Assembly: GCF_002953935.1 (NCBI RefSeq)
Contig: NZ_CP026514.1
Coordinates: forward strand, 310,001 to 374,000
Origin: Arthrobacter sp. PGP41
GTDB taxonomy: Bacteria > Actinomycetota > Actinomycetes > Actinomycetales > Micrococcaceae
DNA: 64,000 nt
Direction of reading: 5' to 3'
Position 1 is the first letter of the stretch; the number at the start of each line of letters is the position of its first letter. Below, piece after piece: positions 56,731 through 64,000 of this stretch. Below the pieces are notes generated by a model. That model was not told where the DNA came from. It did no database searches and saw only the letters and a list, made by a program, of their open reading frames with translations. The translations under genes and the position numbers were made by a program.

Positions 56731-57005
56731 GGTTCCTGCGAGTCGCTGCGTGCCAGGGCCAGCAGGGAGTCACTGAACGGCGCCCGGGACAGCAGTCCCG
56801 CTGCAGCACAATGCTCATTGACGGCCTGGGCCAAAGTGTCCCGGTCCTTTGGAGGAAGGGTTGCCAGCCCAGCGCTGTAGTCCCGGATTTCCTCCTCGGA
56901 AGCGTCGCCGCCGATGGCCAGGTGTTCCAGCCACAACTGCCCCATGTCCAGGCCGTGCTCCCGTATCACTGCGCCGGTCAGGGCCTGCTGGTCCGCTGCG
57001 TCCAC
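56715..57005 (-). CDS. small protein of unknown function
   Basis: A 96-residue acidic, helical protein starting VDAADQQALTGAV at GTG 57005, with AAAGGA seven bases upstream. Helices are LDMGQLWLEHLAIGG, SEEEIRDYSAGLATL and DRDTLAQAVNEHCAAAGL. No family recognised. The frame stays open far upstream but those residues are Arg-rich shadow. It overlaps the ANTAR gene by 16 bp, tail to tail. Confidence 0.6.
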   Translation of the reverse strand: MDAADQQALTGAVIREHGLDMGQLWLEHLAIGGDASEEEIRDYSAGLATLPPKDRDTLAQAVNEHCAAAGLLSRAPFSDSLLALARSDSQEPYSSK

Positions 57006-57104
57006 CGTTCCGTCCTTTCCTGGAAAGACTTTTGTCCCCAGTGGGGGTTCGGAGCGGCGGCGCTGCCGGATGGGCGGGGCGGTGACTCTTTTTCCTAAGC
57101 CCGG

Positions 57105-57216
57105 CAAATGCGGTGGGATTCCTGGAACCGTCCGTGTGGAATGGAAGCACGACGACGGCGCGTTCCACCTCGAGGCGACGGTACCTGGGGGAGTGGAGGC
57201 CGGCGTCGTACTAGCT
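57105..57216 (+). pseudogene. possible alpha-L-rhamnosidase (GH78) C-terminal remnant
   Basis: Between two minus-strand genes, the plus strand reads TVRVEWKHDDGAFHLEATVP after GIPG. This resembles the C-terminal beta-sandwich of GH78 rhamnosidases (GxVxVxWxxxxGxFxLxVTVP). No upstream domain is present. It looks like a decayed tail of a lost gene. Confidence 0.4.
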
Positions 57217-58062
57217 GCCCACGGCCAGGAGCCGCTGGATCTGCTCAGCGGCGTCGCTTTCCGGCGCCGGAGTGTAGACCACAAGATGGAGGTCGGGCCG
57301 GTCCGAGGGCGAGACCTGGTGGTGTTCCAGCCTGAGGACGCCCACCGACGGGTGGTGGAACAGCCGCTCGCGGGATTCGAAGCCCAGGATGTCGTACCGG
57401 TCCCAGCCCTCCTTGAATTCCGGACTCGTGTCCTTGAGCCGCTCCACCTGGTAGGCCACGTCCGGATCGCCGAGCCGCTGCCCGGCTTCTGCCCGGAATT
57501 CGGCAAGGAACCGCCTGCTGGTGACGTCCCAGTCGGGGAGCAGTTCACGGACATACGGGTCGGTGAAAACCAGCCACAGCAGGTTCCGTTCCGGGGCGGC
57601 CACGTTGGCGATGTTGGGGTACAGCGCGGCGTAGGCCCTGTTCCAGCCCGTGACGCTCCAGTCCGGGGCGAGCGCAAAGGCCGGGTTCGGGCCCAGGGCG
57701 TCGAGGAGCCGCTGGATGTGGGCTGGAGCGTCGGCAGCCGCCGGGCCTGCGGACACCGGCGCGGAATAGCCCGCGAGGGACAGGACGTAGGAGCGGCCGG
57801 TCTCCGAGAGGTGGAGGGTCCGGGCCACGGATTCCAGGACTTCCCGCGAGGGCCTGATCTCGCGGCCCTGCTCGAGCCACGTGTACCAAGTGACGCTCAC
57901 GCCGGAAAGGAAGGCCACTTCCTCCCGCCGCAGCCCCCGTTCCCGCCGGCGGGCCACGGGCGGCAGGCCGTACTCCGACCGCAGTGCCTGGTCGCGACGT
58001 GCCCGCAGGAAAAGACCGAGTTCCTTGCGCTTTTCGCCTGCCTCTTTCACGACATCCAACAC
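57211..58062 (-). CDS. XRE-type regulator with MmyB-like ligand domain
   Basis: A 283-residue protein: N-terminal helix-turn-helix (FLRARRDQ, RGLRREEVAFLSGVSVTWYT, LEQGREIRPS) and a C-terminal MmyB-like domain from about residue 110 (PNPAFALAPDWSVTGWNRAY, GFESRERLFHHPSVGVLRLE). Such regulators bind small ligands and usually control an adjacent gene; here no obvious partner is present except divergent ilvD. Start is GTG 58062 or GTG 58050; the ribosome site is poor. A palindrome ACTAGTA...TACTAGT overlaps the start. Confidence 0.85.
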   Translation of the reverse strand: MLDVVKEAGEKRKELGLFLRARRDQALRSEYGLPPVARRRERGLRREEVAFLSGVSVTWYTWLEQGREIRPSREVLESVARTLHLSETGRSYVLSLAGYSAPVSAGPAAADAPAHIQRLLDALGPNPAFALAPDWSVTGWNRAYAALYPNIANVAAPERNLLWLVFTDPYVRELLPDWDVTSRRFLAEFRAEAGQRLGDPDVAYQVERLKDTSPEFKEGWDRYDILGFESRERLFHHPSVGVLRLEHHQVSPSDRPDLHLVVYTPAPESDAAEQIQRLLAVGS

Positions 58063-58089
58063 TAGTACTCTGGTACTCCTGCTACTAGT
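58061..58089. promoter_or_regulatory. palindrome in the XRE-ilvD divergent region
   Basis: ACTAGTA (58061-58067) and TACTAGT (58083-58089) are inverted arms 22 bp apart centre to centre; GTACTC/GTACTC repeats lie between them. The site covers the regulator start and is probably its own operator. Confidence 0.55.
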
Positions 58090-58137
58090 ATCAACACTGT
58101 CTTCCGCCCGCGCGCCCGGAACGGCAGGATCGGTAGC

Positions 58138-60003
58138 ATGCCTCCTCTTCGTTCACGTACTGTCACCCACGGCCGCAACATGGCCGGCGCCCGCGCACTG
58201 CTGCGCGCCTCCGGCGTCGCTAACACGGACATCGGCAAGCCGATCATCGCCGTGGCCAACTCCTTCACCGAATTCGTCCCAGGCCACACCCACCTCGCCC
58301 CCGTGGGCCGGATCGTCTCCGACGCGATCCTCGCCGCCGGCGCCGTGCCGCGCGAGTTCAACACCATTGCCGTGGACGACGGCATCGCGATGGGCCACAG
58401 CGGCATGCTCTACTCGCTGCCATCGCGCGACCTGATCGCCGACTCCGTGGAGTACATGGTCAACGCCCACTGCGCCGACGCCCTGGTCTGCATCTCCAAC
58501 TGCGACAAGATCACCCCGGGCATGCTCATGGCGGCGCTGCGCCTGAACATCCCCGTTGTCTTCGTTTCCGGCGGACCCATGGAGGCCGGCCGCGTGACCC
58601 TGACCGACGGCTCCGTGCGCTCCCTGGACCTGGTGAACGCGATCGCCGACGCCGTGGACGAGTCCATCTCCGATGAAGACATCAACCTCATCGAAGAGAA
58701 CGCCTGCCCTACCTGCGGTTCCTGCTCCGGCATGTTCACCGCCAACTCCATGAACTGCCTCACCGAGGCCATCGGCCTGTCCCTGCCGGGCAACGGCTCC
58801 GTGCTGGCCACCCACACCGCGCGCAAGGCGCTGTATGAGAAGGCCGGCAGCACCGTCGTCGAGCTGGTGAAGCGCTATTACGACGGCGACGACGACTCCG
58901 TGCTGCCGCGCTCCATCGCCACCGCCAAGGCATTCGACAACGCCATGGCGCTGGATATTTCCATGGGCGGTTCCACCAACACCATCCTGCACCTGCTGGC
59001 CGCGGCCCAGGAGGCAGGCGTGGATTATGGACTGGCGGAGATGGATGCCAAGTCCCGCAAGGTGCCCTGTTTGGCAAAGGTGGCCCCGAACGTCGCCAAG
59101 GACAAGACCTACTACATGGAGGATGTGCACCGCGCCGGCGGCATCCCTGCCCTGCTGGGCGAGCTGAACCGCGGCGGCCTGCTGCACAAGGACGTCCACT
59201 CCGTGCACTCCGCCGACCTGGACGGCTGGCTGGACGACTGGGACATCCGCGGCGGCAAGGCAACCGAAGAAGCGAAGGCCCTGTGGCACGCGGCTCCCGG
59301 CGGCGTCCGCTCCTCCACCGCGTTCTCCCAGTCGAACGAGTGGACCTCCCTGGACACCGACGTCGCGGAAGGCTGCATCCGCTCCGTGGAACACGCGTAC
59401 TCCAAGGACGGCGGGCTGGCCGTGCTCCGCGGCAACGTGGCCATCGACGGCGCCGTGGTGAAGACCGCCGGCGTGGACGAGTCGATCTGGACCTTCTCCG
59501 GCCCGGCCGTGGTGTGCGAGTCCCAGGACGAGGCCGTGGAAAAGATCCTGAACAAGACCGTCAAGGAAGGCGACGTAGTGGTCATCCGCTACGAAGGCCC
59601 CCGTGGCGGTCCGGGCATGCAGGAAATGCTCTACCCGACGTCGTTCCTCAAGGGCCGCGGCCTGGGCAAGAAGTGCGCCCTGATTACGGACGGCCGCTTC
59701 TCCGGCGGCACCTCCGGCCTCTCGATCGGCCACATCTCCCCGGAGGCCGCCTCCGGCGGCACTATCGCCCTGGTGGAGAACGGCGACATCATCAGCATCA
59801 ACATCTCTCAGCGCTCAATGCAGCTGGAGGTCTCCGACGAGGTCCTTGCCGAGCGTCGCGAGAAACTGGAAGCCAATGGCGGTTACAAGGCCAAGAACCG
59901 GGACCGCCTGGTGTCCCCGGCCCTGCGCGCCTACGCCGCCATGGCTCTGTCTGCAGACAAGGGTGCGGTGCGGGATGTCTCGCTGGTGGAGAACCTCGTT
60001 TAG
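58138..60003 (+). CDS. ilvD: dihydroxy-acid dehydratase
   Basis: A 621-residue [Fe-S] dehydratase for the third common step of valine, isoleucine and pantothenate synthesis. Cluster Cys residues are in [12 protein letters not shown] and [41 protein letters not shown] and [20 protein letters not shown] are also conserved. The long form with three Cys fits a [4Fe-4S]-type enzyme. The ATG follows AGGATCGG. It is not beside ilvBNC here. The opposite strand has a long open frame that is only a GC-rich shadow. Confidence 0.96.
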   Translation: MPPLRSRTVTHGRNMAGARALLRASGVANTDIGKPIIAVANSFTEFVPGHTHLAPVGRIVSDAILAAGAVPREFNTIAVDDGIAMGHSGMLYSLPSRDLIADSVEYMVNAHCADALVCISNCDKITPGMLMAALRLNIPVVFVSGGPMEAGRVTLTDGSVRSLDLVNAIADAVDESISDEDINLIEENACPTCGSCSGMFTANSMNCLTEAIGLSLPGNGSVLATHTARKALYEKAGSTVVELVKRYYDGDDDSVLPRSIATAKAFDNAMALDISMGGSTNTILHLLAAAQEAGVDYGLAEMDAKSRKVPCLAKVAPNVAKDKTYYMEDVHRAGGIPALLGELNRGGLLHKDVHSVHSADLDGWLDDWDIRGGKATEEAKALWHAAPGGVRSSTAFSQSNEWTSLDTDVAEGCIRSVEHAYSKDGGLAVLRGNVAIDGAVVKTAGVDESIWTFSGPAVVCESQDEAVEKILNKTVKEGDVVVIRYEGPRGGPGMQEMLYPTSFLKGRGLGKKCALITDGRFSGGTSGLSIGHISPEAASGGTIALVENGDIISINISQRSMQLEVSDEVLAERREKLEANGGYKAKNRDRLVSPALRAYAAMALSADKGAVRDVSLVENLV

Positions 60004-60088
60004 GCCCTCCTGGGTTCTGGGGCGTCTTTACGGCTGGAAAGGTTGGCTAGTGTGGAAGCGCGCGAAGCCGGCGTGGAGGTCGTGGACG

Positions 60089-60247
60089 ATGACGGATCCG
60101 GTCCACGGGCACCTGAACCTCGCCGCGGGCATGCCCGAAGCATTGCCTGCGCTGGAATTCCTTGTGAAATGGGCTGGCTTCGGCCAAGGGGCGGTGAGCC
60201 TCGGCGTGAAGCGCCCGAAGCGCGCTTGCCTTGCGGGGGTCCTTTAG
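60089..60247 (+). CDS. possible small protein, 52 residues
   Basis: A short frame MTDPVHGHLNLAAGMPEALP... with GGAGG nine bases before its ATG. It ends in a basic stretch (GVKRPKRACLAGVL) and overlaps the stop of the next, convergent gene by four bases. No homologue is recognised. It may be chance or a remnant. Confidence 0.25.
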   Translation: MTDPVHGHLNLAAGMPEALPALEFLVKWAGFGQGAVSLGVKRPKRACLAGVL

Positions 60248-61017
60248 GAGTGGGCGATGTCCGCCGGGGGGCCCAACGGAGCGTTGCCCGCTCCGCCCTG
60301 GTTGCTTGACCAAATCTGGCCCATTTCTTCGGTGGACTGCTCCACAATCCTGCTCATCGCCGCGTGCGCTGCGCCCGCCTCGCCGCGCTGGATCGCGCTG
60401 GCCAGATCCACATGCAGCTGCAGGGCCTCGTGGTGCGGCAGGTGGGGCATCAGGCCATGCTCTGTCCGGCCCGTGAGGACCTCTGCCACAAGGTTTTGCA
60501 GCTGGGAAAACATTGCATTGCCGGAAGCTTTGAGTATTGCGGCATGGAACTCCACGTCCAGCCGGAGGAATTCCTCCTGGTCTCCGCGCTGGCCGGCGGC
60601 CCACAGCCTGGCCGCGAGGGAGACGAGCTCGCTGCCGGCATCCCAGGAGGCCCGTTCGGCGGCGAGGCGTGCAGCCTGCGGCTCGATGGCTCCGCGAAGT
60701 TCATTAAGGGACTGCAACTGCTCCAGCCGGCGGGCGGAAGCAAGGCGCCAGCGGATCACTTGCGGATCGTAGAGATTCCAGCACTCCTCAGGCTGCACAA
60801 CTGTCCCAAACCGCCGCCGGGATTCCAGCATGCCCTTTGATGACAGCACCCTGGCCGCTTCACGGACCACGGACCGGGATACGTTGTGCTGCCCCTCCAG
60901 CTCATCAAGCCGCAGGACGGAATGCGGGGCCCAGCGCCCATCGGCAATGCCGAGCCCCAGGCTTTCGACCAGCGCGGCATGCAGGTCGGTAGGAGACTCC
61001 GCCTTTGGGGTTTTCAT
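60244..61017 (-). CDS. GntR-family regulator (FCD subfamily), number 3
   Basis: A 257-residue regulator: winged helix (LHAALVESLGLGIADGRWAP, HNVSRSVVREAARVLSSKGM) and FCD domain (RLDVEFHAAILKASGNAMFS, HHEALQLHVDLASAIQRGE). It is divergent from the sugar ABC transporter operon, and inverted half-sites ATCATACGG/CCATATGAT lie between them, so it is the likely regulator of that uptake system. Start ATG 61017, with a weak ribosome site; it may be leaderless. Confidence 0.9.
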   Translation of the reverse strand: MKTPKAESPTDLHAALVESLGLGIADGRWAPHSVLRLDELEGQHNVSRSVVREAARVLSSKGMLESRRRFGTVVQPEECWNLYDPQVIRWRLASARRLEQLQSLNELRGAIEPQAARLAAERASWDAGSELVSLAARLWAAGQRGDQEEFLRLDVEFHAAILKASGNAMFSQLQNLVAEVLTGRTEHGLMPHLPHHEALQLHVDLASAIQRGEAGAAHAAMSRIVEQSTEEMGQIWSSNQGGAGNAPLGPPADIAHS

Positions 61018-61023
61018 AAATAA

Positions 61024-61077
61024 ATCATACGGCTCACTGGCAAGGGGTTGTCTAAGTCTGCCTTATTTCCATATGAT
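61024..61077 (+). promoter_or_regulatory. promoter and GntR half-sites before the ABC operon
   Basis: TTGTCT (61048-61053), 18 bp, TATGAT (61072-61077). ATCATACGG (61024-61032) and CCATATGAT (61069-61077) are inverted copies, 8 of 9 matching; the second covers the -10. Confidence 0.6.
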
Positions 61078-61158
61078 CGCTTCCAAGGCAGATGTAAAGA
61101 TGCATTTGTAGGGCGGCTGGACAGTGATGTCAGTCCTCAGAAAGCAAAGGGAGTCGTA

Positions 61159-62454
61159 ATGAAGCGACGTTCAATCGTGAAGTACGCGGCAGTCGCCGCA
61201 GCACTTTCGCTGGGGCTGACCGCCTGCAGCGGGGGCGGCGGCAGCACGGACGCCAAGGAATCAGGCACGGTGCGGGTGACGCTGGCCAACCACGTCTGGA
61301 CCGAAGGCATCAAGGCAGCCATTCCCGACTTTGAGAAGTCCAGCGGGCTCAAGGTGGAACTTACCCAGCTCGGCGAAGACCAGCTCTCGGACCAGTACAA
61401 CGTCAAGCTCAACGCGGGCAGCGATGAGATCGACGTGATGATGTACCGCCCGCTCCAGGAAGGCAAGGCATTCGCCAAGAACGGCTACCTTGCCGACCTG
61501 ACCGAAAAGGTGTCCTCCGATTCCGGTTGGGACTGGAAGGACTACCAGGAAGGCCCGGTCAAGGCCACCACCGCCGACGGCAAGGTCGTCGGCGTTCCGA
61601 TCATCACCGAGCGCGAGGTCCTCTACTACCGCAAGGATCTGCTGCAGGCCGCCGGCCTCCAGGTTCCCAAGACGATGGAGGAGCTCGAAGCGGCAGCCAA
61701 GGCCATCAAGGCGTCCAACCCCGACATTGCCGGCTTCGTGGCCCGCACCGGCAAGTCCGCGGCCGTCACCCAGTTCTCCAGCTTCCTTTACAGCTTCGGT
61801 GGCGACTTTACGGACGCCAGCGGAAAGTCTGCAGTCAACTCGGATGCAGCGAAGAAGGCCTACGGGTACTACGGCGGCCTGATCAGGAACTACGGCCCCG
61901 CCAATGTCAGCACCGACATGAGCTGGCCCGAGGCGATGGCAATCTTCACCCAGGGCAAGGCCGCCTTCTACACTGAGGCGGACTCGCTCTACAAGAACGC
62001 CACTGACCCGGCCAAGTCCAAGGTTGCGGACAAGGTCGGGTTCGCGCCACTGCCCGCAGGTCCTGCAGGGTCCAAGCCCTACAACATCCCGTCCTGGGGC
62101 CTTGCCGTCAACGAGGCGTCCAGCAACCAGGACAACGCGTGGAAATTCATCCAGTGGGCCACGGGCAAGGAACGCACCCTGGCCGCGCAGAAGGCCGGTG
62201 TCCCCGGACCCAGGACTTCCGTCTGGTCCAACGCCGAGGGAACCTCCACCTACCCCAAGGACCTCGCCGAAGCCATCGCCGTCAGCGCGAAAAACGGTGT
62301 TGGCCACGACCGTCCCCAGGTTGTCACCGTGGGCAAGGCCAGGGAAATCGTGGGCGAGCCCATCGTAGCCAGCATCACCGGCGCCGACCCCGCCGCCGCG
62401 GCTGACTCAGCCCACGAAGCCTTCCAGAAGTTCCTGGACGGCGAAAAGAAGTAA
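61159..62454 (+). CDS. sugar ABC transporter substrate-binding lipoprotein
   Basis: A 431-residue CUT1-type binding protein. The signal sequence ends in the lipobox LTAC (Cys about residue 22). The mature part has the usual family motifs: VRVTLANHVWTEGIKAAIPD, DEIDVMMYRPLQEGKAFAKN, WPEAMAIFTQGKAAFYTEAD and SKPYNIPSWGLAVNEASSNQ. The sugar is unknown. AGGGAG lies before ATG 61159. Upstream FCD GntR regulators often sense sugar acids or uronates, which is a hint only. Confidence 0.92.
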   Translation: MKRRSIVKYAAVAAALSLGLTACSGGGGSTDAKESGTVRVTLANHVWTEGIKAAIPDFEKSSGLKVELTQLGEDQLSDQYNVKLNAGSDEIDVMMYRPLQEGKAFAKNGYLADLTEKVSSDSGWDWKDYQEGPVKATTADGKVVGVPIITEREVLYYRKDLLQAAGLQVPKTMEELEAAAKAIKASNPDIAGFVARTGKSAAVTQFSSFLYSFGGDFTDASGKSAVNSDAAKKAYGYYGGLIRNYGPANVSTDMSWPEAMAIFTQGKAAFYTEADSLYKNATDPAKSKVADKVGFAPLPAGPAGSKPYNIPSWGLAVNEASSNQDNAWKFIQWATGKERTLAAQKAGVPGPRTSVWSNAEGTSTYPKDLAEAIAVSAKNGVGHDRPQVVTVGKAREIVGEPIVASITGADPAAAADSAHEAFQKFLDGEKK

Positions 62455-62483
62455 CGCAGCAGGCGCCTGCGTGCGCCACAGCC

Positions 62484-62517
62484 CGGCGGGACGGCAGACC
62501 CTGTCGCCGTCCCGCCG
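62484..62517 (+). terminator. hairpin between binding protein and permease genes
   Basis: CGGCGGGACGGC (62484-62495) and GCCGTCCCGCCG (62506-62517) pair perfectly over 12 bp with a 10-base loop and no T-run. It probably sets the binding protein above the permeases in amount. Confidence 0.75.
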
Positions 62518-62550
62518 CGGACCGCTCCCCCCCAACTCCTTAGGTGAACC

Positions 62551-63504
62551 ATGTCCGTAACGAACGCTCCCCGCAGCGCTCCCGCCCGCAGCGCCGGCCG
62601 CCCTCCCAGCCTTGGGGGGAACATCTCCGCCTGGTCCAACCGGCACCGCAAATGGCTCTTTGCGGCCCCCGCGATGATCTTCGTCGGCGTTCTGATTGTC
62701 TTCCCGCTGGTGTGGACCCTGTACCTGAGCCTCACCGATTCGCAGGGCTCGGTGCGCGCCGCCACGGAGTTCATCGGCCTTCAGAACTACCTCACTGTCC
62801 TCACTGACACCGAACGCTTCTGGCCTGCAGTGGGCCGCACGCTGACCTTCACGGGTGTCGCGCTGGTCTGCGAGGTTGTGCTCGGCATGGGCATCGCTCT
62901 GCTCCTATGGCGTCCCTTCCGCGGTGAAAAGTGGGTCCGCGTGGCCATCCTGCTTCCGCTGGTGGCCACCCCGGTTGCCGTCGGCATGATGTGGCGGCTG
63001 ATCTTCGATCCCAACATCGGCTTCGCCAACCAGTTGCTGGGAATGGTCGGCATTCCGCCGCAGCCCTGGCTTTCCGGCCAGGACACGGCCCTGGGCACAA
63101 CCATCTTCATGGACGTCTGGCAGTGGACCCCCATGGTGGTGCTGATCCTCCTGGCCGGGCTGACGTCCCTCTCCGATGAACCTGACGAGGCTGCCCGGGT
63201 GGATGGCGCGAACGCCTTCCAGCGCTTCTTCTACATCACGCTGCCCCTCATGATGCCCACCGTGATCGTTGCCATCCTGCTCCGCGGCATCGACGCCCTG
63301 AAGACCTTCGACATCCTGTACGCCACCAAGGGCAAAGGCGGCGGCTCCTTCAACGAAGTGGAAACCCTGAACGTCTATGCCTACGGACTGAGCTTCGACT
63401 ACAACCAGTACGGGCTGTCCTCCGCCGTCTTGATCCTGTTCTTCATGATCATCATCGGCTCCATGTGGCTGCTGACCATGCGCAAGAAAGCGGTAAGCAA
63501 ATGA
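62551..63504 (+). CDS. sugar ABC transporter permease 1 (MalF type)
   Basis: A 317-residue membrane protein with six spans after a polar N-terminal tail; the first is LFAAPAMIFVGVLIVFPLVW. The EAA loop that contacts the ATPase is DEAARVDGANAFQRFFYITL. Family length about 300. AGGTGAACC precedes the ATG. It overlaps permease 2 by four bases. Confidence 0.93.
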   Translation: MSVTNAPRSAPARSAGRPPSLGGNISAWSNRHRKWLFAAPAMIFVGVLIVFPLVWTLYLSLTDSQGSVRAATEFIGLQNYLTVLTDTERFWPAVGRTLTFTGVALVCEVVLGMGIALLLWRPFRGEKWVRVAILLPLVATPVAVGMMWRLIFDPNIGFANQLLGMVGIPPQPWLSGQDTALGTTIFMDVWQWTPMVVLILLAGLTSLSDEPDEAARVDGANAFQRFFYITLPLMMPTVIVAILLRGIDALKTFDILYATKGKGGGSFNEVETLNVYAYGLSFDYNQYGLSSAVLILFFMIIIGSMWLLTMRKKAVSK

Positions 63505-64000
63505 CCGTCCTGACCCCAACCCAAACAGCCGGAAAGCCCCAGGTGCTTCACCGCCGCCGGAAGCCCCTGTCCGTCAGGCTCTACAAGGTCTTCCGGGTTG
63601 CAGCCCTCATTGCCGTGGTGGTGTTCCTCCTCGCCCCGCTGTTCTGGATGTTCCTTGCCTCCCTCAAGACCAACGTGGACATCTATGACACCGGCAAGGC
63701 CCTGTTTTTCACGCCCACCGGCGAGAACTACGCCAACGTCCTGCAGCGGAACAACTACTTCGTCTTCATTTTCAACAGCTTCTGGGTGGCCTTCGTTTCC
63801 ACCGCACTGTCCATTGTGCTCGGAGTGCCTGCCGCATACGCGATGAGCCGCTTCACGATGCACCGCTCCGCCCTCGTGGTCCTGATGGCCCGCGTGATTC
63901 CCGGCGTGTCACTGCTGGTGCCCTGGTACTACGTGTTCTCCAACCTGCGGATGGTGGGCCGTTTCGAGGTGCTTATCCTCAGCCACATGTTCGTTGCCCT
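63501..64000 (+). CDS. sugar ABC transporter permease 2 (MalG type), truncated by window end
   Basis: The first ~166 residues of the partner permease: a polar start with RRRKPLSVRLYKVFRVAAL, a first span (IAVVVFLLAPLFWMFLASLK), NYANVLQRNNYFVFIFNSFW and VPAAYAMSRFTMHRSALVVL, typical of MalG-like proteins. The ATG overlaps the permease 1 stop (ATGA). The EAA loop lies beyond the window. The ATPase (MsiK-like) may be elsewhere, as is common in actinobacteria. Confidence 0.92.
   Translation, partial: MTVLTPTQTAGKPQVLHRRRKPLSVRLYKVFRVAALIAVVVFLLAPLFWMFLASLKTNVDIYDTGKALFFTPTGENYANVLQRNNYFVFIFNSFWVAFVSTALSIVLGVPAAYAMSRFTMHRSALVVLMARVIPGVSLLVPWYYVFSNLRMVGRFEVLILSHMFVA

Noticed and set aside
58153..59733. 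A 526-residue open frame opposite ilvD
   Set aside because: It mirrors the codon phase of ilvD in GC-rich DNA, has low-complexity Gly/His/Val composition and no ribosome site or family motif.

Overview
The window is high-GC actinobacterial DNA with many GTG starts, tightly overlapping genes (ATGA/GTGA junctions) and clear Shine-Dalgarno sites. Gene content (pstSCAB, DUF47-PiT, GAF-ANTAR proteins, a SigK/RskA-like pair beside a class F sortase, araBDA, FCD-type GntR regulators) points to the Micrococcaceae, most likely Arthrobacter or Pseudarthrobacter. That assignment is inferred from gene content, not measured.

Layout. 1-2.6 kb: 3' end of a FabF-like ketosynthase, a Nudix hydrolase, a small unknown protein and radA. 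2.7-7.1 kb: a beta-glucoside operon (promoter, RAT/terminator riboswitch-like leader, PTS EIIBCA, 6-phospho-beta-glucosidase, BglG/LicT antiterminator). 7.1-8.3 kb: FUSC-type membrane protein. 8.3-12.7 kb: PHO-box-like repeats and pstS-pstC-pstA-pstB, with a strong hairpin after pstS and a terminator after pstB. 12.8-16.4 kb: small unknowns and a second, low-affinity phosphate system (PiT plus DUF47). 16.56 kb: tRNA-Lys. 16.7-20.4 kb: a degraded accessory patch downstream of that tRNA. It holds a free-standing RNA polymerase alpha-CTD-like protein, a SufT-like DUF59 protein, bacterioferritin-associated ferredoxin and bacterioferritin, two iron (DtxR/IdeR) boxes, and remains of a serine recombinase and an IS1380-like transposase.

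20.4-25.2 kb: a LacI regulator, then a DUF4397 secreted protein, class F sortase, ECF sigma factor, RskA-like anti-sigma and a His-rich membrane protein. 25.2-33.9 kb: L-arabinose use (araB-araD-araA, GH51 arabinofuranosidase, LacI regulator, operator-like palindromes), interrupted by a GAF-ANTAR protein and a HhH-GPD repair protein. 34-40.8 kb: an isochorismatase-like hydrolase and a complete urease operon ureABCEFGD with a nickel permease, preceded by a GlnR-like box. 40.8-43.7 kb: a hexapeptide protein and a GH13 enzyme.

43.8-55.2 kb is the most interesting metabolic block. It has two FCD GntR regulators, two different MFS transporters, a split transketolase, a TIM-barrel sugar isomerase, two paralogous SDR dehydrogenases, a fused DhaK-DhaL kinase and an RpiB-type isomerase. 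The set fits catabolism of a four-carbon polyol/tetrulose or a branched pentose; the substrate cannot be read from sequence alone. Four copies of a GACTGT-NN-ACAGTC-like palindrome mark the probable regulon of the first GntR protein. 55.3-64 kb: SRPBCC protein, second GAF-ANTAR protein, an XRE regulator, ilvD, a third FCD GntR regulator and a CUT1 sugar ABC transporter whose second permease runs off the window.
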